Part shown: positions 12,711-25,730 of the stretch, piece after piece | How positions within the stretch are numbered: the stretch's first letter is position 1 | How the letters are laid out: each line of letters starts with the position of its first letter | NCBI RefSeq assembly: GCF_964340395.1 | Contig: NC_135566.1 | Coordinates: 20,913,584-20,977,583 of the forward strand | DNA from: Glandiceps talaboti | Taxonomy: Eukaryota; Hemichordata; Enteropneusta; Spengelidae | Reading direction: 5' to 3' | DNA length: 64,000 nucleotides | Notes under the pieces: generated by a model | Told to the model about the DNA's origin: nothing | Seen by the model: the letters and a program-made list of their open reading frames with translations, nothing else | The model's database searches: none | Translations under genes and position numbers: made by a program

Positions 12711-13494
12711 TGATGGGAAGTGTACATTGGCATATACAACACTGGAAGTCCACATACATGTAATGGTTTTCCTGCATAGAAGCTGTATAATACTGTCTAC
12801 TTTTTTCAGTTTTTGGTTGCCCATGGCAATAGGTATCACATTTACTTTGTATTAAATGTTTTTGTTAGTTCTGTGTGCAAAGCTTGAGAGGTTTTGGTGT
12901 GAATGATATACAATGTACAAGTCATATAGATGTAGAGGTAGAGTAAATTAGTTGTGTTGACACATGTAAAAATGTCAGACAGACACCTATGGAAATGAAA
13001 GATTCACCAATTAAAATGTTGATATAGACCTGGCTGCTGTCTCTATTTTATTGCGTTATGCTCTGTAAGTGCATTCATCTGCCTCTCAATATTATCCATA
13101 TTCCATTAATTGACTGCTATGATTTTGGCCACTGGGTTCCAGTCACCTTGGTATTATACAGATTGTTGATTGCTGTTGTTGTGGATGCGTTGCTAGTTTT
13201 CTCGTGTTTGGTGGACCAGCCTTCATTTTCTTTGTATCCGACATCTTGAAAGACCAAAAACATCCACTCAAACCCTGTTGATATAGACAGTAAACAACAA
13301 TGATTGCATAATTATGTACAAATGTAGGATGTATTTCGGTTTATAAATGTTGGACAGTCAATGTCATAGATGATGTTAATTTTATTTCATCCATCCATAC
13401 AGATACATAGAAATAAACTTATGGATTGGGTGGGAATGACTGTGTTTTCTGAAAAGACAGGTCAGTTTTTGCAATTAATGAGTTACAAATGATC
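12711..13494. other. Unannotated stretch, no gene supported
   Basis: Single-copy-looking AT-rich sequence. The 63-codon frame at 13058-13249 has no recognisable domain or splice context. Confidence 0.5.
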
Positions 13495-13760
13495 ATGTAT
13501 ATTGCAAAGATAACATCAGGGATTTCATAGGCAAGGGAACGAACATTCAAAAAATGTATGCAATATGTCTAGCAATACGATCACACCCATAGCAACAGCC
13601 AAATGATCACATATATTGCAAAGATAACAACAGGGTTAGATAGGCAACTGGATAATCATTCAGCAAATGAACACTTATACCAAGCATAAATCAGCATGTG
13701 GTTAAAACATTTTTAAAAATCTGTACAGTTGTGCTACAACGCTATTGGTGCTATTTAGAC
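13495..13760 (+). mobile_element. R1 repeat, 3' portion
   Basis: Two and a half units of the R1 second part (ATTGCAAAGATAACA, CCCATAGCAACAGCCAAAT) are followed by the terminal block ACAGTTGTGCTACAACGCTA and a short hairpin with G-U-type pairs. A 5'-truncated copy. Confidence 0.75.
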
Positions 13761-15265
13761 ATAATAAAGATGATTTATAATTTTTTTAAAATCTGACTTC
13801 GGGGTTGTAGCTTTAGTTGCATTAATTTGAATTAATAGTGAGGTTTGGGCCCCTCATTTACCAATTAACGTGTGGAATTTGAACCATATACATCTTTTAG
13901 AATGAATATAGTTTGAGAGCACCTAGATCACTGACTAAGAACATAGCGACCAAATGTATCTGACTCTGGACTTAGAGTTGCCTTGGCCTAATAATACACA
14001 TGGCAAGACCTATAGCAACACAGCAACGCTACATCATGTTGTCTTCAACATCCTGGGGAGTTCATGTATACAATCTACTGTTGCAGCCTTTTGTAAGCAC
14101 ATAAGATTAAATCTATATAACATCATCTGTCCTACCAGGTCCCCATGTATATGTCAGAGTTGACTAGCGCATAGTGATCAGTGATGATTGAAATACTCAC
14201 TAAGGAATTTAAAAAACATTGGCAGCAACAATGCTTGAACTGGCAACTTACAAATGATCAACCAACCATTCTAAGAAGTTGAACCATGATTCCATTTACA
14301 GCTGCATATTTGGATTTGCAAAGACTATCTGACTGACAAAAAATGATATTTATATAGTGAGTCAGTTTTTATGATAAAAAATGTCTTACAGCTATGAACA
14401 GGAACCACATGGTATGTTGGATACAAGACCAATTTTCAAAAAATGGAGCAATTTTGTCTCTTACAAAAGTCAGACAGTGTACAAAATCTACTCTAGAAGA
14501 GAAGTATACAAAATATTTCTATAAGATTCCAAGTATTGGATTCACATCAACAATATCCCCTGTGGTACTTCTTAGTCACAATGTAAATTCAATATGATTT
14601 ATATCATATATGTACCATGTACTGCAAATCACAAGGAGAACTCATAATGAGATCAGCTTTCTAATTACTGCTGGAAGTCATATCATACATTCAATGTGCT
14701 TGTGGATACATAGACTAAATGCTCAACTTTTGTCTTTTTCACATTTCACAGAATGCTGCAGTCTGCAGTCAGTCACGTTTTGCCTGTTCAGGTTGACAAG
14801 CTTTATCAAACTGTCTGTTTGCTGGCTTTACCGCTAGGTGACAAAGGCTGATGTCAACTTGAACCGGTGAAATAGTTCTCCGCAGTAATTAAATCCCTTG
14901 GTTGTGATACAAGAATATTACTACTATATGTTTTATTGACCTAATGAATGTATTTAAGGATCTATAGAATAGAGAGTAAATTTGTAGTAGGATAGGAATG
15001 AATTGCATTTTATTTTTATTTTTGTGCTGGGAATTGCGCGCAGCAATTTTCTGTTATGCAGACATATACACACAATGACACATAATGCTACAGAGATCCA
15101 TTCAGGTTTGGGAGTACATGACAGGGCTGTGTTGCACGCTCTATATCACGTTGCTGTGGAACTGTCAAGGTTTTCCTAGTCAGTGCCTAGGCTATCCTGG
15201 AGTCACCCAGACCTGGCAAACATAGCGCCTGCGGGCTCTGTGTGAGTGATTGTCCCCGACTTTCC
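13761..15265. other. Unannotated stretch, no gene supported
   Basis: Mixed sequence with several short frames (13954-14163, 14394-14597, 14610-14837), none with a recognisable family, consistent splice sites or repeat support. The part near 15020-15260 is less AT-rich. I see no exon I can defend. Confidence 0.45.
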
Positions 15266-15850
15266 AAGTTGACATCTCTGTTTGCAAACAGAGATGCCAA
15301 CTTACCTTGCATAGTACAACTTATTGAGATTGTTTGTAAACAGAGATGCCAACTTACCTTGCATAGTACAACTTCTTGAGATTGTTTGCAAACAGAGATG
15401 TCAACTTACCTTGCACAGTACAACTTATTGAGATTGTTTGCAGAGATGCCAACTTACTTTGCACAGTACAACTTATTGAGATTGTTTGAAAACAGAGATG
15501 CCAACTTACCTTGCATAGTACAACTTATTGAGATTGTTTGTAAACAGAGATGCCAACTTACCTTGCATAGTACAACTTCTTGAGATTGTTTGCAAACAGA
15601 GATGTCAACTTACTTTGCACAGTACAACTTATTGAGATTGTTTGCAGAGATGCCAACTTACTTTGCACAGTACAACTTATTGAGATTGTTTGAAAACAGA
15701 GATGCCAACTTACCTTGCATAGTACAACTTATTGAGATTGTTTGCAAACAGAGATGCAACTTACTTTGCATAGTACAACTTATTGAGATTGTTTGTACTA
15801 AACAGAGATGTCAACTTACCTTGCATAGTACAACTTATTAAGATTAAGAT
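15266..15850. repeat. ~52-bp minisatellite with a 204-bp higher-order unit
   Basis: The unit contains AACAGAGATGCCAACTTACC, TTGCATAGTACAACTTATTG and AGATTGTTTGC. Some units lack the CAAA of GCAAACAGAG. A group of units repeats at a 204-bp offset (15386 and 15590), so the array grew partly by multi-unit duplication. At its left edge, GTTGACATCTCTGTTTG / CAAACAGAGATGCCAAC (15269-15302) forms an inverted repeat, i.e. a reversed partial unit abuts the first unit. Short frames inside the array are artefacts. Confidence 0.93.
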
Positions 15851-15956
15851 AAGATTATATAAGATTGTTTGCAAATCGGTGTCTTGATCCGTGGTAACAA
15901 CCCTGTGTCGCATCCGGGTCTTTCAGTATGGGTCAAAAATCATGCGACTCTTTCAA

Positions 15957-16001
<45 letters not shown>
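15957..16001. repeat. (AAT)n microsatellite
   Basis: Fifteen or so trinucleotides. It yields a spurious poly-Asn frame. Confidence 0.95.
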
Positions 16002-16630
16002 TTTATTGCCACATATAAACTTAAAAAGTTTACAATGGAAGTCGGTGTGGTTTCGCAGTCAAAACACAAAAGATACAAAAACTAGGATATAATACAATGA
16101 CAGACACAAATAAAAAGGCAGTGACTAAAAAATGTTCTGATCTAAAGACCTGCTAAAAACTGTATATCATGCTCTGTTTAGTGTGCGTAATGTTGTCTTA
16201 CGTTATCTTTTCGACTGACCAATCAACAACCTCGACATCTCACATTATTAGTTCGAGAGGGTGCCTTGGAACTATTGACTTACTGTGGTTTCTTACTTTC
16301 TATCCACTTCCGGTTTACAACTCTATGGGGATCTCCATGCAGTTTTCTTACGAGTTTCCCAGCATGCATTGTGGCAAACGCTAACCATTGGGGACCCCCT
16401 ACCTCCGTCGCTATTTGCGTAAGCTATAAACTTTTGATTAAAGACAATATAGTGTTGGAGGTCGTACTGTACTAAAAGTTGTGAAGTTGAGGGGTCGTGT
16501 TTAAATGCTGACTCATTCCATCAGAAGCACATGGTGAACAGGAACATTCTCGAAGCGTGATTAGCGATCACACTCACCTATTGGAAATGCCCATGTCATG
16601 CAAACATATTACAGCTACCATGATCCTGTA
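16002..16630. other. Less AT-rich stretch upstream of a TIR element
   Basis: Two overlapping frames (16169-16384 and 16266-16475) have no recognisable domain. At 16484 the sequence GAGGGGTCGTGTTTA resembles the terminus of the adjacent element at 16631 (AGGGGTCGTGTCATT), so part of this stretch may be an older or deleted relative of it. Confidence 0.4.
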
Positions 16631-17575
16631 AGGGGTCGTGTCATTTGTGTCATTTTAAAACTGACGCACGACAAACGTAATTCCTTCGTTTAGGGGGGAG
16701 GGAGTAAGAGTTCATTTCGTTTTGCGTGCGTCAAAATCGCAATAAGGATTTTTCATTCTTACTAAAATGGAATCAAACGAGGCAATGCTATTTTTCTTGA
16801 AAAATGACAGTCAGAAACTTTGCCGACATACACAAAGAGAGATGCATGTTCTAAAAATAACCTATGGCCAAGTAACCCACCTAGTCAGGGAGTGATGTAC
16901 AATAAATGAATCACAAAAACATAGCTTTACGTTTTAGGATTACCTAATTCCAAATTCTAGACGGGTTAGCTGTTTAGACATGAGGAGATTCATCGTACCC
17001 AAATATAAACAACACTGCACACCACTACGTAGGTAACGCCATGTGATCTTGTCAACGAAAGTTAACGAAGTGGGTGCGTGATCAGAACCGATCGTTCAAT
17101 CATGGTGGCAACTTTTAAGGACCTTTACGATAATTGATTTGAATAGACTATGTGGAGAGGACGTTGCCAAAATCCACCTACGTGAACGTTCTAAGTTAGG
17201 CCAGGTTGGGGTATAACGTGAAACTAATATGAATGTAAATCTGGAAATTAGATGAGATGTCATGTCACGTGTTTGTCGTGACCTCTAAACTTGGATTAAA
17301 TTATCGTAGATAGCATGGTATTACGAATGTTTATTTCAGCACTAGTAGCAGGTTGATCGTTCGACTGATGTTGATTCAATCTTTCTATTAACGTGAAAAT
17401 GAAAAGTTCGATCGCCTGAAATAATTATTCAGTAATAGTTTAGTGATTCCAAACAGATTTATAGATGTTTTCACGTGATGATATAAACATACATGTAGGA
17501 CAGGTCGTTCATTTTCCAAACTAAAACGAAGAAATTACGTTTCTTGTGCATCAGTTTTAAAATGACACGGCCCCT
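16631..17575. mobile_element. Non-autonomous DNA transposon with ~55-bp terminal inverted repeats
   Basis: The left end (AGGGGTCGTGTCATT, then TTTTAAAACTGACGCAC and AAACGTAATTCCTTCGTTT) matches the reverse complement of the right end (17515-17575: AAACGAAGAAATTACGTTTC, TGCATCAGTTTTAAAATGAC, ACGGCCCCT) with a few substitutions. The left arm has an 8-bp internal duplication (GTGTCATT). TA is found next to both ends and could be the target-site duplication. The roughly 945-bp body has no long frame and more CpG than its surroundings. Superfamily not determined. Confidence 0.78.
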
Positions 17576-17799
17576 AATATACCAGATGTCTCCCAACCCT
17601 TAGGTATGTAACCTTGTTTCACTGCCACACTATCCTACCCTCAATATATCCACTATATGCCAATTTACACCAATCCAAACATCATCTGATTACCACTTCA
17701 CGTCCCCAACAATGCCCTGGAACTATGCTTTTGCTTCCAAAATGCATACTAGTATTGACCTGACCTCTCGATGTAAACATAACACTAGCCGCAGTGGGA

Positions 17800-18885
17800 G
17801 GTTCAGTAGTGCTAAAGGCTTGGCAAAGTCTGTCTGTCTGTGTGGATGTGTGTAAACAACTTTAAAGTCAAAAACCGCTAGACTGATTGCCATGATATTT
17901 GATGGGTATATTCCATGGGTGTCTAGTTGGGAAATTGTTCAAATCAAGACAATCTTACCATCGATATGTGATTTGGGTAAAAAAGGTGACTTTTGGTTAA
18001 AAAATTTAAAGTCAATCTGAAATTTAATGAGAACAATCTTAGAGGTGTTTCGATTAAGAATTGTTCATTGCAGTGTTATTTCAGGGTGTTTATATTAAGA
18101 ATTGTTCATAACATGATTTCAACAGTGATATGCAAAGTAGGGCTAAAAATGTGGGTTTTTTGGTCAAAAATCTATCATTCAAAATAATTCATCAGATTGG
18201 GTTGAAATTTGATGAGAACGTTCTTAAGTGGTGTTTAGATTAAGAATTGTTCATAACCTGAGGCTGATGATCCATCAGTGACATGCAAATGAGGTCTAAA
18301 ATCTGTCTTTCTGTCTATCATGATTCTATCATGATTCTGAAACTACTAATCAGATTAGGTTGAAATTTAATGGGAATGCATCTGGGCATATGTAGATGAA
18401 GCTGTATTCACAATGTGATGATATCAGTGATATGCAAATTAGGTATACAAATCTAAATTTTGGTCAAAAACTTATATCTCGAAACTGCATCGTGAATGGC
18501 ATCGCAGTTTTAGGTGAGGATGTTTCTGGAGGTGTTTCTCTAGCCCTGCAGTTATCGTTGAAATCATTATGACATAATTGGCCCTTGCAACCATGACCAC
18601 ACCTTTAGCAACAGTGAAATGATACATATTACAAAGGTAACAGGGATGGGTAGGTAAGTGAATAAAGATTCAAAATTAGTATGAAAATATGCCTAGCAAC
18701 AGGACCAAGCCCATAGCAACCAGCTAAATGATGGTTTATATTGCAAAGATGAAAAGTGGGAAGGGCAAGCAAGTTGATAAAGATTCCAAAAATATATGCA
18801 AATATGCCAAGCAGGAAGACCACACCATAGCAACAGCTAAATACAGTTGTGCTACAGTGCCATTGTGCTATTTCTGTAGCTGTAC
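17800..18885 (+). mobile_element. R1 repeat, nearly full-length (HINE-like)
   Basis: It starts near the 5' subterminal motif GGTTCAGTAGTGCTAAAGGC, followed by (TCTG)n, then the degenerate ~130-bp units with GTGATATGCAAA, then ~105-bp units with CCCATAGCAAC, and ends with CAGTTGTGCTACAGTGCC at 18845-18865. The outermost 5' TAGCACAACTG block is diverged. Confidence 0.75.
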
Positions 18886-19950
18886 TTATTATAGTAACAA
18901 TAGATAATGGTGATGAAACAATAAATGTTCATTTGCATCATTAATGAAGTATCCTAACTAGGATAATCATAATGAATACACTAATTAATTAAAGATGGAA
19001 ACAATGTAGTCATCATGTTGACAAATGAACATAATAAATCCATGTAGATGGTCTAGAACTACATAAGACTCTGTATTTCACAATAATAGATATGCCACAA
19101 GTTGGCTAATATCAAATTATGCCCCAGTTTAATATTGAAAGTTACATGTAATGTATATTTTCACGTCTATATATGTTTTTATACAGAATAATACATGTGT
19201 GAGATGTTTTAGTCTGTTTGTGGATAAACGCACACAAAAGACAACATCTGCTTCTGTTATTGTATTGTAATCAAAGCATCACATGTATACTTATGATAGA
19301 TTGTAACATGTTTTATGTATAGTGTATTGGTGGCTGTTTGTGGGTCAATGGTAGCAGTACATTAAATTTATTTTATGGAATACAAGTACATTGTACAGCT
19401 GTTACTCACAGAATAAGTAGATGAAATGAATGAGTACAAAAGTATAAAACTATTACTTTGGCGACACTCATGATGATAATCTGATCTTTATACTTTGGAT
19501 TATTTTCACTGTGAATCAGTTTATAGGCAAATGGCAGTCATGTGATTGGCTATAGCAAATCAGCTAGACAGGTCAGATCCACACCTTTTTAGCCAATCAC
19601 TCCATATTCATTGTCTGCTGGAAAAAAGACTAGTTTATATAACAAGTGACATGCACACACATGCTCATGTGTAAAGAACAAAAGTGGAAGTTATACATAT
19701 GATGTTCTCTTTTAATATGAAAACAAACGTGATGTGATAGACAACAACTCATGACTTGTCATGAAGCCAAACAATAGCACCAGACTATAAATTAATGTGT
19801 ATTGAAATGTAGCCACTATTACTAAGGGAGTGAGAGGTTATCCCTTCCTGTGGAATTGCTAGTCTTAATTTTATAGTTTGTTCAAAATACTACACTATAG
19901 CAAAATGATCTGTGTACTGCAAATCAAAAAAAGGACGCTGCAACCAGACT
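18886..19950. other. Unannotated stretch, no gene supported
   Basis: AT-rich sequence without long frames, tandem repeats or recognisable elements. Confidence 0.5.
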
Positions 19951-19953
19951 ACA

Positions 19954-20071
19954 GGTAGGAGATAATTTGGGTGTTCTTTTTTACACAAGACCGTGCAGAA
20001 TCTGTGTTTGTAGGTAGGAGATAATTTGGGTGTTCTTTTTTACACAAGACCGTGCAGAATCTGTGTTTGTC
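19954..20071. repeat. 59-bp direct duplication
   Basis: The segment from GGTAGGAGATAATTTGGGTG to CAGAATCTGTGTTTGT occurs twice in tandem at a 59-bp offset (19954 and 20013), with no difference that I can see. A recent two-copy duplication and possible seed of a minisatellite. Confidence 0.9.
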
Positions 20072-20444
20072 CAAAGTAAAACATATCATGGTACGATTTT
20101 TGTAAAATTTATTAAAGGTGGTATCAAGTATGCATAGAAATTCACACCTTTTTTGTATAGATGGTAAAATGCAAGAATTTTAAAATTTGGTGTCTGAAGC
20201 TTTAATATGTATTATATATTTCAGCACAATTAATTTTTATACTATGTGCATACATCTGATTGGTTTTAAGTTGTATCAGCTATAAGTAGGGAAAAGTGAA
20301 TGTTGCTCTATTTAGACCACATCAATATACACGTGTACATCATATATGTATAGGTGCTTAGTTTACTGAAAGAGTGGAAATAAGGATAAAACTAATGTAC
20401 AGGTATAACACAGACATTGTGCTTGATACTCAGAACATATGGTA

Positions 20445-20507
20445 TATCTATATGTGAGAGCTAATTAGTAGTTGCTTTATAAAGCAATTAGCTCTCACAT
20501 ATAGATA
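20445..20507. repeat. Hairpin with perfect 22-bp arms
   Basis: The left arm 20445-20466 is the exact reverse complement of the right arm 20486-20507. The 19-nt spacer contains a smaller palindrome, GCTTTATAAAGC. It lies about 35 bp before the 51-bp minisatellite. It could be a small foldback element. No conserved RNA family recognised. Confidence 0.85.
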
Positions 20508-20540
20508 CATGTATACCTTATGTTTTGCAAGAAAAATAGT

Positions 20541-20985
20541 TAGAATGCCATGCCTTGAGAGTACAGTTTACAGAGGGTACATAGAAATACACATGTAGTC
20601 AGAATGCCATGCCTTGAGAGTACAGTTTACAGAGGGTACATAGAAATAATTAGAATGCCATGCCTTGAGAGTACAGTTTACAGAGGGTACATAGAAATAG
20701 TTAGAATGCCATGCCTTGAGAGTACAGTTTACAGAGGGTACATAGAAATAGTTAGAATGCCATGCCTTAAGAGTACAGTTTACAGAGGGTACATAGAAAT
20801 ACACATGTAGTCAGAATGCCATGCCTTGAGAGTACAGTTTACAGAGGGTACATAGAAATAATTAGAATGCCATGCCTTGAGAGTACAGTTTACAGAGGGT
20901 ACATAGAAATAATTAGAATGCCATGCCTTGAGAGTACAGTTTACAGAGGGTACATAGAAATAGTTAGAATGCCATGCATTGCAAA
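20541..20985. repeat. 51-bp minisatellite, about 8 copies
   Basis: The unit contains AGAATGCCATGCCTTGAGAG, TACAGTTTACAGAGGGTACA and TAGAAATAGTT. Two units have an extra CACATGTAG, making them about 60 bp long. Since 51 is divisible by 3, both strands stay open, which explains the repetitive frames (for example MPCLESTVYRGYIEI). These are not evidence of a gene. Confidence 0.95.
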
Positions 20986-21860
20986 TGAGTATAGTTAGGT
21001 GGTTCACAATGTAATTTGATGCTTTGGTACATCAGTTACATAATATAGAATAATTTATAAGCAAAGTACCGATTATAAAGTAATCTATGTCTATGCACTT
21101 ACATTATTCTATCACCATGATGTCTAACTCTAACCAATAAAATAATTACATTGTTGAAGATAATTTCTTTGGTGTTCAAATGTGGTGAGATGACTGACTT
21201 CACTGAATTAAAATAAATTAAAGTCACAATTGATGGAAAGAAATGGGAGAATGTTAAAACATGTCAGACAATTAGAAAACAATGTTATTCACTTGAATCA
21301 CTTCTAAGTTCTAATTATAATGCAAAACATGAATTCATGAAAGAGGTGTATGCAGGAATGATGGTGTTCATTAAAAAACTAATTATACAAAGTAAGAGAC
21401 ATTACTATCACTAAAAGTTATATTAAACCCACTCAACCAACACAAATTTCACAGTTGTTAATTGGTTTCAAATTTGATGTGTATAATTCTAACTCTTTGT
21501 GAAGTACATATATCATAATTTATAATAATGATACATATACAAAAGGAAAAAAAGAAAAAATCCCCTGTATCACCAATTCAACTTTTGCAAAAAACTGACA
21601 CAATTGTGCACACAAAATCAGGTAATGGCCTTGATACCACTCACCTCTAATGAGATCAAATTTAGCGTGTCATAGCAATTGGCCAATACTAGAGGAGATG
21701 TTAAAAGTTCACTTGAAAGTGTTGCATAAATCATCAGGATGTGACCACCATTATTATTATTGATGTTTTCTATATTGTGTATTACAGAGACAGGTAATCA
21801 GATAATCAGATAATCTTATTACAAAACCTACAGTGGTGTCATCTTTTAGCATCACAACTG
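20986..21860. other. Unannotated stretch, no gene supported
   Basis: AT-rich sequence without long frames, tandem repeats or recognisable elements. Confidence 0.5.
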
Positions 21861-21929
21861 AAATTTAAGGTTCAGTAGTGCTATAGACATGGTGGTATCA
21901 GTCTGTCCATCTGTGTGTGTCTGTGTGTC

Positions 21930-22013
<84 letters not shown>

Positions 22014-22540
22014 ATGTAAATGAAGTTTAAAAAATGCAGGGTTGAATACTTTGATGTTTGGTAGAGATGTCCTAGTGTTTAGTTAGTTGAGATATTGTTC
22101 AAGGTGAAATGATCAGATTAGGAATATGCAAATAAGATCTAAGCAAAAAGAGTTTTTGGTAAAGAAAAACCTTTATATTCATAGCAACAACCATGACCAA
22201 GTCCAATAGCAATGGGCAATGACAAAACCTTTTTGCAAAGTTATAACAACAGTTGTGAACACTCAGACAAGTGAACAAACATTCCAGGCCTAGCAACCAA
22301 GACCACCCCACCTAATATCAGCACAAGGACATTTATTGCAAAGGTATAGCACTGATGAATATTTCAGTAACTGAACATTCCAAAATATATATAAAATATG
22401 CTTAGCAATAATGACCATGCCCATAGCAACAACCAAACAACTACATTGTATGTCTTAATATGTACAAATATTTTAACTTGAGATAGTACCAAGTACCTGC
22501 AGTACATGTATGCAGTTGTGCTTCACTGTCTTTTGTGATC
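21848..22540 (+). mobile_element. R1 repeat, internally shortened, with (GT)n
   Basis: It begins TTTTAGCATCACAACTGAA, a variant of the R1 5' terminus, followed by GGTTCAGTAGTGCTATAG. A (GT)n run (about 21935-22011) takes the place of the usual (TCTG)n expansion. A few units of the second part (CCCATAGCAACAACCAAAC) precede a weak terminal block near 22515. Confidence 0.7.
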
Positions 22541-23353
22541 TTTCTTTTCCCAATGAATTACCCATCTGAATGGAATACTTCAGCTGAATCAAACTTTATG
22601 GCAAGTCTGGATGTGTTTTGGAAATATTTTCAAATGAATAAAACTGGTATTGTCCTTTTGTCTAGTATAAGAAGCAGTGAAAAGAAGTGTTTTGTTTGCA
22701 CATACTGTTTATTGCATGACATTTACATACAAATGTCACTAGGGATTTCCGGTTTTATTCAGGTTCTTTTTATCTGAGAATTAAATAACATTGGTCAGCT
22801 TTTGGAGCAAGCAACTTATTGCAGAGCTTTTATTCACACTATTATTTGACAAATATACAATGGTGAGTTTCTGGAATATAATTGTTATTGAGTCTTTGAA
22901 ATATAATATGTTTTCTAAGTGGTTTTCTGTCTGACATCAACAGTGAAATATGTTTGCAGATTTTATCATTATTACCCATATATTGCAGGTATTAATTGGC
23001 ACTTCAATGAACCAGTGTATTTAAGATGGGTGTTGTTTCAACACTGCATTTGAAAATAATACAGCACTCCATGCCGCATGATTTCCAGTGTGGATATACT
23101 TAGGGGTATTTGTTGTGTTTTCTGCTGTGCTTTCACGAGCGTGGCTCATGAAAACACTGCTGCAGAGAACACTACAAACAGTGCAACTACCCTGTGTACG
23201 CCACACTTACACTCGCATGTCATGGGGTTGTCATATTGTCTGCTGCTATATGAGTACCTTAGCTGGTGGTTGCAGCTATGTATGTGCAGTAAAGGTGTTA
23301 AACTTAGGAAGAAGATGGTGTGCAGTAAAGGTGTTAAACTTAGGAGACATTCG
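22541..23353. other. Unannotated stretch, no gene supported
   Basis: The 80-codon frame at 22535-22777 and the overlapping frames at 23021-23441 show no recognisable domain. A 35-bp partial duplication (GTGCAGTAAAGGTGTTAAAC) occurs at about 23284 and 23319, just before the 47-bp array. Confidence 0.45.
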
Positions 23354-24526
23354 ATATAGACAGTCATGCCACACTATCAGCCAGCACTCACTAGTCTGTA
23401 AGATAGATATTCATGCCACGCTATCAGCCAGCACTCACTAGTCTGTAAGATAGATATTCATGCCATGCTATCAGCCAGCACTCACTAGTCTGTAAGATAG
23501 ATATTCATGCCATGCTATCAGCCAGCACTCACTAGTCTGTAAGATAGATATTCATGCCACACTATCAGCTAGCACTCACTAGTCTGTAAGATAGATATTC
23601 ATGCCACACTATCAGCCAGCACTCACTAGTCTGTAAGATAGATATTCATGCCACGCTATCAGCCAGCACTCACTAGTCTGTAAGATAGATATTCATGCCA
23701 TGCTATCAGCCAGCACTCACTAGTCTGTAAGATAGATATTCATGCCATGCTATCAGCCAGCACTCACTAGTCTGTAAGATAGATATTCATGCCATGCTAT
23801 CAGCCAGCACTCACTAGTCTGTAAGATAGATATTCATGCCATGCTATCAGCCAGCACTCACTAGTCTGTAAGATAGATATTCATGCCATGCTATCAGCCA
23901 GCACTCACTAGTCTGTAAGATAGATATTCATGCCACACTATCAGCCAGCACTCACTAGTCTGTAAGATAGATATTCATGCCACACTATCAGCTAGCACTC
24001 ACTAGTCTGTAAGATAGATATTCATGCCACGCTATCAGCCAGCACTCACTAGTCTGTAAGATAGATATTCATGCCACGCTATCAGCCAGCACTCACTAGT
24101 CTGTAAGATAGATATTCATGCCACGCTATCAGCCAGCACTCACTAGTCTGTAAGATAGACATTCATGCCATGCTATCAGCCAGCACTCAGTAGTCTGTAA
24201 GATAGATATTCATGCCATGCTATCAGCCAGCACTCACTAGTCTGTAAGATAGATATTCATGCCATGCTATCAGCCAGCACTCACTAGTCTGTAAGATAGA
24301 TATTCATGCCATGCTATCAGCCAGCACTCACTAGTCTGTAAGATAGATATTCATGCCATGCTATCAGCCAGCACTCACTAGTCTGTAAGATAGATATTCA
24401 TGCCACACTATCAGCCAGCACTCACTAGTCTGTAAGATAGATATTCATGCCACACTATCAGCCAGCACTCACTAGTCTGTAAGATACAGACATTTGATCG
24501 TACCACACTGTCAGCCAGCACTCATC
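23354..24526. repeat. 47-bp minisatellite, about 24 copies
   Basis: The unit contains GATAGATATTCATGCCATGC, TATCAGCCAGCACTCACTAG and TCTGTAA. It is very homogeneous: the main variants are CATGC / CACGC / CACAC and a rare CAGCTAGC. The last unit (24487-24526) is degenerate. Blocks of variant units recur in the same order (for example around 23550-23640 and 23930-24020), pointing to multi-unit duplication. Confidence 0.96.
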
Positions 24527-25607
24527 AGTTAATACAAGCCTGATGTAAGAAGCCTGATGTGATAGGGCTGAACAACAGGATGTATCTCACTGTCTATTAT
24601 TGACCATGAAGGGAAGCCACAGTATGTCTTGTCGTGATATGTCTACATGAAATTCTACCATTTACTGTCAATAGTAATTACTATTTCTAATTTGAAAGAT
24701 ATATATAGACACAGCTAGTATCTATATATATATATATATATACGGCCATCACAATAAAATCTGTTACCTTTTGAGTTGTAGACCAAGCTGTATCATGTGT
24801 GGTATACAATGTATATTGTACAGCCATTACAAACACTGCATATATTAGCCTGGTGTAATGGTCTTTTGCATTAATTGTTCTATAAAGAACTACATAGTAG
24901 ATAGAGTTACTGTGGTGATTAGATAGGTTATATCTGTTATCGGAAATTACAACTATCATTGAATTCACCCATCTAGTAATGGAGGTTCCAAACTGTTGGC
25001 ACAAAGACTGAAATCTACAATTTAATGTCATATATATAAATTGTTGTCTGTACAACCAGAGTTCTAAAACCCTGGCAAGAAATGCTGATTAATTGTATTC
25101 TAGCTGTAAGAGTCATTTCAAAGAAATATTCCAGTGATATATCTCATTGCTACATCGGATCACTGATAATTTGGTAAACTATTAAACTGATCTAGTCACT
25201 TACTGTGACTTATTAAGAAGTCTATTATCAAAAAAATGACAAGATAATGAGAGGAAAGTAAAAATGATTGTTAATGTGAACAAATTCCATGTCCTTGCTG
25301 AGGATAATATGTTGTGAAGGTTGGAAGGTCATCATAAAGTTAAACAGACGGTGTAAGTGTATTGTCTGACAACCTTACTTCTTTGGTGCATTTCATCATC
25401 ATTTACAAATACAGTCACTGTGGTAAGTCATCCATTAAGATATGCTCTGCACAATTCAAATTAAGTTTTTGTATTATCGGGCAAAGTGACAGTACAAAAT
25501 GTAAATGCTTCTTGGGGATGGTTTTGTAGATAACAGATTGGAGGAAATTAACAGATTAACAGTTTTCATTATGTTCATTGTTTTTAGCATGAATGAACTG
25601 AGAACTA
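24527..25607. other. Unannotated stretch with a short (TA)n
   Basis: AT-rich sequence with a TA run at about 24722-24742. The 122-codon minus-strand frame at 24687-25055 has no recognisable domain and overlaps the TA run. No gene called. Confidence 0.45.
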
Positions 25608-25672
25608 GATGTACACAAGTCTGTGTCTGTCTGTGTGTGTGTTCGTGTGTACGTGTATGTGTGTGCATGCAT

Positions 25673-25730
<58 letters not shown>

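Noticed and set aside
22535-22777. 80-codon frame with C-x2-C (CFVCTYC) as a possible upstream PHD part
   Set aside because: Lacks the second cysteine pair and does not end at a donor with the required phase.
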